Source of the DNA: Linepithema humile
Lineage: Eukaryota > Arthropoda > Insecta > Hymenoptera > Formicidae
Length of the DNA: 64,000 bases
Reading direction: 5' to 3'
Assembly (NCBI RefSeq): GCF_040581485.1
Contig: NC_090129.1
Span: forward strand, 19,970,764-20,034,763
The notes under the pieces are model-generated. The model did not search any database. It was given only the letters and a program-made list of their open reading frames with translations, and was not told the DNA's origin. Below, in pieces: positions 48,852 through 59,500 of the stretch. Position 1 is the stretch's first letter; each line of letters opens with the position of its first letter. The translations under genes and the position numbers were made by a program.

Positions 48852-50570
48852 ATGCCTGATAAGCACCAAGACGCGCGGTATATACATCGAGACGTCGCAA
48901 ATTAATTAAAGCGACGCAGCCGCCCGTCGAAGTTTGACCCTTCTGCCATCCTATGAGTTCAGGTCTAATAATAAGAAGTTAAGTCGAGCATTAAGCGTGA
49001 TTCAATACGGCAAGGGCAATCCAATAGCGGATGATATCTGCTTCACGAACTCCACGATAACTTCTTGGTAAAACCGAGTCCGTTAAGTGGTCACAGATGC
49101 AGATATCAATGTTAGATAATCGAGAATAAACGAGGGAACAAAGCGGGAGTGAAATGTTAATTTTTGTTTCTTTTCGTTTCATGAGTTCTATGTTAAAAAA
49201 AAAAAATCTATGATCTTCATTTCCGTCTCTGAAAGAAAGATACACCTTTTCTGATATTTCAAACGTTGAAATATCAGGCTGCTTTTTGCTGCAAGTGTCG
49301 TCGAGAAAGAGACGTTGAAATTGAATTCTAGTCGTATTTCCAACTACTTCGAAGTATACTATATAAATAGTGTATTGTATGATAACACGCGAAAACGTGA
49401 TACAAACAAGCTTCGAGTAACATTGATCGTCGCAAGTGATAATTTAATTCACGTTGATTCTGTACGATTGGATGTTCTTAGCGGTGATACAATCTCACCA
49501 TTTTGCCCGAGAAGAAATTACGCCGTTTGATTTTTATGCCAATGATTTGAATGCAAGTCACGAAGAAAGATGTATATATCAATCGTGAAAAATGCATCGC
49601 GCGGTGTCCATCACCGCGGCCGGTTGCTTCGCGCTATGCAGCACGTGAGCACGTCAAATCGGGTGGAGATTACTTCGTTTCGCTTTTTCCTCAGCAATGC
49701 GGGATATCTATGTTTGACGTAATAATTCTTTCTACCGTGATGCGCACGTGCAATTCACATTCCGCATACCTGAAAAGTAGTTTTGTGTAGAAAATATTTG
49801 TACTTTTCAGTTTAAATTATTGGCGATTTTGTGTAAAATACTGCTTTTACTGCTGCTTATATTTATCCGGATATTTTCTCGACTTCAATGTCCGAACAGA
49901 TATTGAAAATAATTTACGAAAATTATTTAATTAAATAAAATAATTTATGATTGATAATGAAATATTTTCACTCTTTATACGTAAAATATTGTCGATTCTA
50001 CATTCAAAATGAGCTATAAATTATAAAATATTGAAATTTATAATATTAGAAATAAAATTTCGAATGTAACAAATATCGAGTATATGACCAACATTTCAAA
50101 CAAATTTAATCCGAGCTCGAAATGTAGATAGATTTTTTTTTAGTGGAAATGACAAAGAGTTCACGGGAATGTTGACCTTTTTCAATCTTCGAAAACGAAG
50201 CCGAGATAATATTTCAGCGGATGCAATCAATACGATTTTGCACTGCATCAGCAAGATGTCCTCGCAGAGGAAGAATGAATTATTATTCGCAGCAGTTTTT
50301 GCGAACTCGGCGATAATCGAGGCCTCGTTTTCGAGCGGGCTTCCGTAATTGAATTTTCAAATAATTGGAGCGCCTTTAACGAGAACGGATGACGGGCACT
50401 CGCGATTTCATCGGTCGCGCATTATGTCTTATTAAGGCAAACTTCAATAAAGTTCTTCGCGCGAAATCATTGGAATAATACGTATCAATTAATGTTTCAG
50501 AGAAGACAATAACAAGCCGAATCACGTCCTATTGTTCACAATTATCAATCCAGTTTACCCCATCACTGTG
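24776..50570 (+). CDS. sm: hnRNP L / smooth RNA-binding protein, 5' part (three coding exons; rest beyond window)
   Basis: Splicing regulator of the hnRNP L family, nuclear; in Drosophila it is smooth. Three exons join in one frame: 24776-24841 (phase 0), 47892-47935 (ends CG), 50501-50570 (starts A, ends phase 0). Exon 1 codes a short nuclear-type N-terminus, MAAFNGDGPHSKRQR, and ends G|GTGAGT. Exon 2 codes NHEYGGYGDEPRRK, with a T-rich tract and ACAG acceptor and CG|GTAAG donor. Exon 3 codes KPNHVLLFTIINPVYPITV, the diagnostic start of an hnRNP L RRM, and ends GTG|GTAAGT. Introns are 23.05 kb, 2.57 kb and more than 13.4 kb. No exon for the first RRM known from vertebrate hnRNP L was recognised between exons 2 and 3. 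Exons carrying the rest of the protein lie beyond 64 kb or escaped notice. Confidence 0.82.
25638..26482. mobile_element. MITE-like DNA transposon remnant with about 141-bp terminal inverted repeats
   Basis: Left arm 25638-25778 and right arm 26341-26482 are reverse complements over their length with small gaps. The ends read TA-CAGCGTGGG at 25636 and CCCACGCTG-TA at 26484. The TA flanks and CAG...CTG termini fit a Tc1/mariner-type target duplication. The 560-bp centre is AT-rich and codes no transposase, so it is non-autonomous. It lies inside hnRNP L intron 1. Confidence 0.85.
30424..30480. repeat. 27-bp direct repeat
   Basis: AATGCAATTAAAC.TATATTTTTATTTAA occurs twice in direct succession, differing at one base. 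Confidence 0.8.
31930..33100. repeat. Tandem array of about 300-bp units
   Basis: Three unit starts share CGATCGATCATTTCC at 31962, 32271 and 32571, giving periods of 309 and 300 bp. Unit 3 is shortened: at about 32812-32820 it jumps into a fourth unit that runs to about 33100. A part copy precedes the first start at about 31930. Units 1 and 2 are near identical; units 3 and 4 are more diverged. Minus-strand frames of 102 and 99 codons recur in units 1 and 2, but the differences that I see between them change residues, so they are probably not genes. Confidence 0.85.
33333..33368. repeat. (CG)n-(TG)n microsatellite
   Basis: A run of alternating CG units followed by TGTGTGTG. Alternating purine-pyrimidine DNA of this type can adopt Z-form. 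It sits just before the candidate exon at 33389. Confidence 0.8.
33389..33497 (+). other. Possible alternative first exon within hnRNP L intron 1
   Basis: ATG at 33389 opens a frame that reaches a consensus donor G|GTGAGT at 33497/33498 after 109 nt (phase 1). The setting is CpG-rich and promoter-like. Joined to exon 47892 its frame would hit a stop, so it would act as a 5' UTR exon, join another exon, or belong to a nested gene. No homology was recognised. Confidence 0.25.
34400..34668. repeat. Local tandem duplication, about 137-bp period
   Basis: The sequence from TTTAAAACTTTATTAAA near 34421 recurs near 34558, followed in both copies by ATTTTAAGAA, TATCGCGAAT, AAAATTAG.ACGAG and a TTTT.CGATGTA ending. 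Copies have diverged by substitutions and small gaps. Confidence 0.75.
39569..39585. repeat. (CT)n microsatellite
   Basis: Uninterrupted CT dinucleotides in the hnRNP L intron. Confidence 0.8.
46141..46187. repeat. Duplicated T/C-rich tract
   Basis: The block of T runs ending TTTTTTCCTC occurs twice in tandem, giving a 45-bp pure pyrimidine run on the plus strand. It is about 1.7 kb before the exon 2 acceptor. Confidence 0.7.
47892..47935 (+). CDS. sm: hnRNP L coding exon 2 (44 nt)
   Basis: Acceptor TTTTTTTTTTGTTACAG and donor CG|GTAAGT flank 44 nt. In the frame set by exon 1 it reads NHEYGGYGDEPRRK plus two bases of an Arg codon. The alternative frame starting MADMEMNH would shift exon 3 out of its conserved frame, so it is not the coding frame. 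Confidence 0.78.
47936..50500 (+). other. sm: hnRNP L intron 2
   Basis: 2565 bp with no recognised exon. It contains the (GT)n microsatellite and ends with TTAATGTTTCAG. Confidence 0.6.
48804..48849. repeat. (GT)n microsatellite
   Basis: About 23 GT units without interruption in hnRNP L intron 2; the sense transcript would carry a GU repeat. Confidence 0.9.
50501..50570 (+). CDS. sm: hnRNP L coding exon 3 (start of an RRM)
   Basis: The 70-nt exon completes Arg and codes EDNNKPNHVLLFTIINPVYPITV. The motif HVLLFTIINPVYPIT corresponds to the first beta strand and loop of an hnRNP L RRM (vertebrate SVLLFTILNPIYSIT). The donor is GTG|GTAAGT. This exon identifies the gene. Confidence 0.85.
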
Positions 50571-53500
50571 GTAAGTCTTTTCATTTATCAACTAACACTA
50601 ATATCATCTCGATACGTAGGAAAATACACAAATCATGCACGAAATCTTTGATTCGTATTTTTAATGTGCTCATGTGCGGACAGATAAAATAAGATTATTT
50701 CTAGATCACTTTGATTTATTTTTCTATTTGAAACTCAAACATTTTATTAACATTTTCAAGACAATGAAACAAACATTGGCATTTATGACATGTGCTAGTC
50801 GTATGAGAAACGCAGGTGTATGAGAAACGTTATACACGTACTGCATTTTTTGTGTTTTTTCTATATTTGCAAACGGGGTGAGTAGTAGTCGGAAAAGTGG
50901 CGCAATTCCGCGCGACGCATACTATAACGGGAATTGAAAATATTGAAGCCAAAGCCACAGAGAACAAAAGTTGGCAACACGTCAACCTTGTAGATTTCAC
51001 AGGCCGTCGCACTGCATTTTATTTCTGTTTTGCGCCAATAATAGATGAGCTTTGAGCTGCTCTCGTCGTCGTTTCTTCCCGTTGTCCGCGGGCGGTCGGG
51101 TCGATGTCATTCGACATTGTTCGTGAGCGCGCGCGCGCTAACGCATAGCTATCCGGTCGCACAAAGCTCGTTTTCTTGCGCCTCTGCCGCGATCGAACCA
51201 CTAATTAAAGAGCCGACTAAAGGCTTCTTGCTCGCGCGATAACCGAAAGTATTAACAATATTGCGCGCTGCTATCAAAGTTGCGCTCAAAGTGTACGGAT
51301 TGCGGCGCAAATACGCAATGATAATCTTGTTTTATGTTGCGCGACATGTATTGTTTTCAGCAAACACATTTATGTTGTTGCGGTTATTTTTATTAATACG
51401 AGCAAATAATTCTCACTATCTTATCGTAAAGACAAAAATAAGAGAGAATGATTATGATCCAATAATCCCTTTAATGTCGCATAATAACATCGTTAAATCT
51501 TTTTCTAGTAAAAAAATTAATCCCGGTATTTTTATATCTCGTAGATACAAAGTATCTCTTCCGTTGATCTGTACATGTAATAGTTACAAGAAATACCATG
51601 ATATTGTTTGCGTTTCTAAAAATGTATGTCACATTAGAATTTATTTATTATGAATAGAATTATTTATTATTATTATTATTATAACGTGTATCCACATGTT
51701 TAATAAGTAGCAAAGCAAACTTTCATTTCGCAATTAATGTATGGTAAAAACGAGGCAAAATTTTGCGATGTGTACAAGCACCCGTTAATCTCGAGTGTGT
51801 CTAAAACGCGCGACTTCATATTCCATTAAGGGCTCATCTTCTCAATTTAATTAAAAGCTCATCTAGCTAGAGCTTCCTAGAAGGTTTAAGCTCTCAAGCA
51901 CGCTCTTAGTTCTTTCTCTGCTTTCCCTGCGCTCTCTCTTTCTCTTACACTTCTCTGTCTTTCAGTAACGCAATTATTCATCTAACATTTTACAATTTAC
52001 CGTCTTGGCATTTACAAATGAATTGTCATCTCCGCTATCCATTAAAATAAATTAATCGCAGCATTTCCGTCATGCGGATTATTTTTTATTTTTTCTTTGC
52101 GATGGCCTCTGTATATTTAATCAGTAAATGCGATCGATATTTCATTTTATTCGAAAACATACCGTCGATTCGATTTCCGGCTTTTTTATCCACTATGCAA
52201 ACATTTATTTAGCGAGAACGTTTCGCGGATATGCGTAACGCTTTGAAAGGATCTGTGAACTCTAGTGAACACATTTAGACAGTTTTGTTATTTAAAAAAA
52301 GATGTGGCAAACTTACGAAGTTTTCGGCGTATAATTGATGAAAACTCCGTGCGTCTTACATCAACGCGAAGGTGACAGCCACAGTCGGAAGTAAATAGTT
52401 GATTTAAATCCGCCGGTCGATTTTATGTACCGCAAATATTTTCCCAACACATGGTTAGCGTTAACGAACCACGTCAACTTTCGCGAGATGCAAAGCAAAT
52501 TGAACTTAATATCAAGTTTATTATAGAACTTCCCGGAGAGAAGCGCACGATCTGACGTATATGATCTCCAAACGATCTATATTTGTCATTGTGACGTTTA
52601 TTAATGCATTACGTTATTGAATTATATCATCCTGTTGGCTCGTGTAGAGGGCGGAGCTGCAACGTAGTAGCGAGTGTAAAAATTATGAATTGTCAATTTT
52701 CAGAAGTTTTATTTTTAACTCTCCGAGTTTATTCAGCTTAATGCTGTGCATGATAGAAATTGAAACATAAAATAACATATAAAGTGTGAAATCTTTTAAC
52801 ACGATAAAAAATAATTTAATTATTACTATTTAAATAATGAAAATTTATTGTAATTTGCCTTATATGCAATTATGATACACGAGCTATTCAGTAGGTTTTT
52901 CATTGTGATCACAATTACATATATGTACACCTGTTGGTGCAATCTTACTACCATCCGATACCGTCTGAAACCGTAAGACGAAACCGAACCGTCTCACGCT
53001 GAAGCTCTCGCCGTTTGCATCCATCATGGAGATGCGACGCTAATTTGGGTTATAGCGATACTAGATACAATATTGCGAGTGCGTCTCCGTGTTACGGTTG
53101 CCAATATTTCGCGCCTGAGGCGGCGGTGGTAACGTCGAAATGCACGGAACGACGCTGCTCCTCGTGTCTAGTTTATCGCGACGCACGTGTTGGAAGCAGA
53201 TAAACGTCAATGCAACTAACGACATATCTCATGAATCGCATTAGAACGTAGGAAGCATATATAAGATTATTCCGAATAACACTTATGAATTTCATTTCCG
53301 AACTATTTGATCGAGATGAATTTGATTTTTCCAAGCACGTTTTATTCGCGGTATTATTATCTTCGAAAAGGTATTTTTATTCGCGTATGAAGTTACAATA
53401 TTTTATATTGACTTAAATTTTTCTAAAAGAAGAAAATAAATATTGAAATATCATACGTATTTGTTAATAAAATTTGTTTTCCGATAAGATAGGGAAAAAA

Positions 53501-56500
53501 ATGCAAAAAATATCTATTGCAGTATATTATGCATGTAAAATTGGAACGGTGGAGAATTTTTTATTCATAGCAGTCATACTTTTTAAAGATAACGCATATC
53601 ATGCGTGGGTATGCGTAAATACGCCACTGAACGTGAACGGCTCGATAAACAACTCAATATTACATCGCGCCGTGACGCAAAGGTCAGATATTTCGAGATG
53701 TTCCATTGAATTGCGCGGGAAGAATCCACGGCTGGACATTGACCTTATAAAATACAAACACTATTGTGCGAAATCGAAATACATGTGCTCAGATGTAATT
53801 CAAGAGCGTGGTACTGGCTTTTAAATAACCGTTCCCCGAGTGTACGCAAGGTGCGTGCTGTTCGCGCTGGAATTCGAAACAATGATAATAACGGTGGGAA
53901 TAAATGTTTGGCGAAATTGTTTCAGTTTATAATAACTCCAACTAGAGAAAGTACAATTTTAATAATTGAATATTATGTGTTAAATGTGCGAATTTATATT
54001 TGATTATATTAATCAGAGTGAGTACTTTTTGTGATATTTTTTTCGGAATAATGATAATTACTGTGAGAATAAACGTTTGGCGAAATTGTTTCGGTTTATA
54101 ATAACTTTGCTAGAGAAAGTATGATTTTAGTAATCGAATATAAATTATGCGTTAAATGCGAATATACATTTGATTATGTTAATGTGAGTTTTCTGTGATT
54201 TTTTTCTTGATTAATATATAATCGCAAAATTTGCATTTCAACTACTTAATATGTAGAAAGTGTACATTTTATTGATTACATACGTATGCTTTTATCTATA
54301 TTGAATATTTGATGTATTATTTTCATCAATTACTTTAGTGACGTTTAGCTGAATAATGTGAATGGTCGATTTCTCAGTTTAAACAATAGGGGGTTTAAAT
54401 GAAAATCGGCATATATTGAAATAGATTAAACAATTTTACGGTATTTTTACGGTATTTAGAAGAAAAGTTTACGCTTTATAATTGTGTTTATTTATTTTAT
54501 TTCATTGCCGGATATTGGATTCCGACAAATAGATTGCAGGATCGTTAAATTTACATCTAGCGCAACTGTGCACGCATTCCATGTCGTCTGCGTTGAGTAC
54601 CGCGCACGCATATATATTCGGTTGCATTTAGCAACTTGTTACATAGAATGTAGAAATAAATTTTCCTACGCTTTGACTTTGGCAATAACACACACACGAT
54701 GATGTGTGGTGTCTGCTGGATTTAGATTAATGAAGCAGTTATTTCAGGATTTTCTCGATTCCGATCCTATCCGGAATTTGTAACGCGATTTCGACATATG
54801 TTTCTGTCTAGTAAACTTGTAAAATTGATACATAGCGATATAAAAAGTTTACATATCATTTTGCGATTTTATATCCTTATAACGCATAAGGATATTTGAT
54901 TTAATTGAAACAGACAAAACCGTGAACGAATAAATTGATGACAATACTTTAGCAGAATGTTTGGGCGTTCGACGTTGATTCAGAGATGATTAATCGCAAT
55001 TTACAATATTATTAAGCCACGATGGAATAAACGTAATAGCTTTGCTGGTTTAATTACACATTTTCGGATAAATTGCGGTAAATCGTTCGATATTGCGATA
55101 TAATATTTAATTACACGGAAAACCACGTGTGTGCCAGGGTGCAGCTTGTCTGAATTAATTTGTGTTCCATTATTATTGTTCCATTTATTTTCGGCCATGA
55201 AAGAAAATTGAACGCGAAGGCGATACCCATCTCATAAAAAAGTGCCGTTACCTTGGGGAACAATAAAATTGTCTGGTGACGAAGTATGCTATAAAAAACC
55301 AGCGTTGCTTAAATCTTGTTCGACATGTGAAAAACATGACATTTTTATAGCGAACCATCTGGATTTCAAAAACCTATTCCGTTTCTGTTGGGCAAGAGTG
55401 AAGAGGGAGACAATTGAACTAGGCGTAGCTGCAAATATTTCGGAACAATCCCGAAAATTTAGTTTTATTTGTTTCAAATTTTTTTGCAAATAAAAAAAGC
55501 TTTGGAGGAATTTTTCGAAATTACTTTCCTATAGTTGGACGTCATTTAACAATTTTTTGTGCTTGTACGTTGTTGTACACGTATTTCATGTATTGTTAAC
55601 TTGTAATGATATATGATTGAATTTTCGTGTTGCCGCGAAAACATTTATGAATTCAGATTAAAAATACATATTGGACAATAACTCAGAGGTAGGTCAGATC
55701 AATTTCAAGCTTGACTAAATTTCTCCTGGGATTCTTTTTCTGGGAACAGAAACTTTTCGACAGTCTGTCCTTGTCTCGTAGCAACTTTAGACCGTAGTTT
55801 TAATCCAAATAATTTTCACCCGACATTTACCGACAATTGAAGGACGTATTTCGTGTTAGTCTGCCCGTGATTTGCATCTTATCACGCTCGCTCGTTCGCC
55901 TTGCGGTTTCGTGCTCACGTCCGGGTAATTCTCGGCAGAGAAACTTGCTCTTGCTGCGGCTGGATGGTCACATATCCCCGAGACGGAGTCCTTCTCTCGC
56001 GTAGAAACGACACGTGAAATTATATTCCCACACGGGGCGACGGCGCGAACTTCCGCGCGCCGGTTTTCGGTGCGCGACACGCGCGTGAACGTCTAACGTA
56101 TTTAATGTCCGCGACCTACTTCCCTTGTCTCGGGAGAGAAAGCCCGTCCGGATCACTATCTCCCGTGTATTCACTGCCAATTCAGAACTAACTCGCATCC
56201 GAAACTTCCTAAGAGCAAGCCGGCAGCGTTCGCTCGAGAATCTTATTCTTTTTTTCGTTGCACATATCCGATAAACTTCCCTTCATTTAATGACGAGCTA
56301 ACTGAGTTTCCGGAAAATGTAGCGAGAGAACGCTGGCGACGCGTCGCGCACGGAAGAACAGAAATTTGCCATCGATAATCGTTTTCACGTTTCTCTCGGA
56401 GAAATTGGGAACTTCGAAGGCAATATCGCGTTGCGACCGAATACTCCTTTTGTTCCTACTTTAATCCTTTTTATCTCGATTTCTAGAATATCTGTGCGCG

Positions 56501-59500
56501 ATATCTAAGCTCGCTTAAATTGTATCCACACAAATTCATGAGTTGTGCTGACTATTGAAGGAAACATGTGAATAGTTAGATTGTTAGAGTGAATGGAGAG
56601 TTCAGAGAAATACTCGACCGCGCGTTCGCTAATGCACCATTTTTCCATCTGGATAAAGATACTGTTGCACGCGCATAAAGCAGATTTATTCTCGCTGTCA
56701 TTATTTCAAGACGGTCGTTTATCTCATCGTTCCTGCACGATTAATCGCGATATTTTGAGCCGCAAATCTGCCATAGCGCAATGTCTCAAAATAATGTCAC
56801 ATTCTACAATCGAGAATAACCGCGGTCGCACACATGTCATAATAATCCAGCGCGTTCTTCCGAGAAGCATCTCTATGCAATGTATTCATAAACGGACCTG
56901 GGAATGTCGCCGGTACGTTTTGAAAGATGATCCATCTTAAAGATCCGTCTTTCAATCCATCTTTCGTATACAATGTAGTAAAGAAATAGCACTTAACGTT
57001 CAGTTCTTTTTTTTTTAGTTTTTTTTCTGTTCTACGATGTCTTTTACTTTCCGCGTAATTAAATTTATCGCGTTTGACAAAGATATCACGAACGATGTAC
57101 CTCCATTTATTCGAAATTGTGTAATTAAACCACATACACAATAAAGCTACTGTAAATTATTTATTTTCCAACAAATTTTCATAAAAAAAAAACCTACGGA
57201 TATTCTTATATTAATTCGAGATTTATCCGATTTCTACCAAATAAACGTATAAAGATGTAGAAAATTGCATAATATAAAATTATTAATTTCTTCAGCTGTT
57301 AAATGTTCATCATGTTAAATGTAATCATGCCGCTATAGCAGTGCAGGTGCGCGCTATCCGATTTATATAGATATCTGATCACGCGATCTAGTTTCCGAGG
57401 ATGGGAGAGAGCGAACAGGTAACACTATCGCCTAGTTTCGATAACTGTTTGACGGTCGCTGAACACGCTCGAGGACACACGCATTACAGTAGCGTTACCG
57501 TTATCGGATCGTCCTTTGCATTTAACCGCATGTTTCGTCAGTTAACATTTTCTTTACATTGCGCTTCAAAGTTGATGCGATTGCGTCACAAACTGGCCCA
57601 GCCGCTGTTATCGGGTTACGGAAAACGCAAAAACTGTTTTTGTAATTAAATGTTGTGCGCATTTCTGCATTCACACATGGAAAAAACCGTGTGCATGATA
57701 TGTGCGCCTCATTACAGATGTAAACAATTAACAAAGTACACATTGTTTGAAATTTTTGCATAAAATTTATAAAATTGTATTGATTTTTCTTATTGGAAGA
57801 TAAAAAACAGAGCATCTATATTCCATTAATATAATTATTAACATGTCATAATTTAAATAATGAATAAATAATTATATTTAGCAGCTATATTCAAACTGGC
57901 GAATACAATTTGTTTATTATTTAAATATGTACATAATTGTAATAATACGCATGCATAATTACAATTTTACACTCTCTCATCTCAATTATTTGTTTTGTTG
58001 CGAAAAAATCTCTTAGATCTAATGGAAGCCACAGATTTAATTTGAAAATTTAATTAACGTCTTGAAAGGATATGCTACTCCAGCAAAGGTTTCTCGCGTT
58101 GAACTGTGTATATGTTGTTGTAGTCCAAGATAGACCGCTCAAGATAGGAGTAATTCTAGCTGTTGTAGAATTGTCTAGACACACACCGCATTGTATTCAA
58201 GTGATACAGCAATGGCCATTCTAAGATTGTCCGGCAGTGTTCTGCGAAATTCTAGAATAAACTATTATCTCGAAGTGAGATTGCAGCGCACACAAGACGT
58301 CTGATACTCTTTTAATAGTCTGAGATTTTTCCGGGGTTTTCTTTCAGGTGCATTAATATAATTGACGATCTTTTTTTCGCGGAATAAATGATTTTCTCAA
58401 GATTTTCCTTCAATTGCATCTTTTGTAATTTAAATATTTCAATGCGCGCTCCGCATACGCTTTTTCTTATTCGTGTCGCTCGATGGTTCTTACCTGACTT
58501 TTCAAACTGCATGACTTTATCGTGAAAAGCTCTAATGCCGCGCGTTATGATCCGCCTCGTGCGATACCATTGGCTTCGCCGTCGTATTCATTTTTCTTCG
58601 CGCATTTCCCGACTTTCGCGATAACGTTAATGTTCCTACGCGCCATTAAAAAGTAAACTGTCGTCGACGAAGAGTTGAAACCGACGATGGGTATCGGACC
58701 GTGAGAGAGCGCTATCTTGAAGGTACTTCAAGTGTCGTATTCTTGGGTCAGCCTTCCAACAGTTCGGAAGCGTTCGAGACGCGTAAAAGAAAAGAGCCGC
58801 TAACGTTAGGCCGTTCTAACGCTTTTATGTTCCCTCGCTTCCTCTATAGACTCATTCCTGCAAACAGCTGTTCGAAGTACTTCGACTTTTCGAACACTCG
58901 TCGTCACGTTTCGATGCAAAAGATATCCCATTCTCGAAAGTACCGTGTACGACTATAACTATTCTATTCTACAAATTTTCGAATTTCTCTATTTCAAGAG
59001 CAGTGTTGCTCGCAATTTCAAGTACAGTTTTTTTTATAAGCAACTCCAGTATTCTACAAAGAATTACAATTACTTTTAAATGTACGAAATATTAGTTTTG
59101 TAACATAAATAATGAGATTCAATGTAACGTTATCATTGATGTTATCGTATAAAGTATAAAACGTGTTTTACATAAAATAACGGCAATTATATCGCAAGAA
59201 AAGTTATTTCGAGTACAAAGATATTACGTATAAATCATACGAAGAACGATTGCTTTGTGAGAAAATCACGATGCTTTTCGCGTAACGCATTCAAATGTAC
59301 GGGTCCGCCGGTCGTACCATAAATCAAACGCAGCCGGCGGGAATAATTCATCGGTTAATTCCGATCCAGGTTCTCGATCGAATTTCGTGGCTGATCGTAC
59401 TGATTGGCAGTGTCGCGCGAGCTGCTTTCCTGTACCGATTTTCGATTTGCGTAATTGCGTTAGATTGACGCGCGTGTAATTTCCAAAATAGATAGTATCA

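Noticed and set aside
55242..55493. 83-codon frame with several Cys and Lys residues
   Set aside because: No match to a known family or to the missing hnRNP L RRMs; it looks like chance in intron.
57401..57418. ATG GGAGAGAGCGAACAG followed by GTAACA as an alternative hnRNP L first exon
   Set aside because: Phase would fit exon 4, but the donor is weak and it would remove the start of an RRM. Not enough support.
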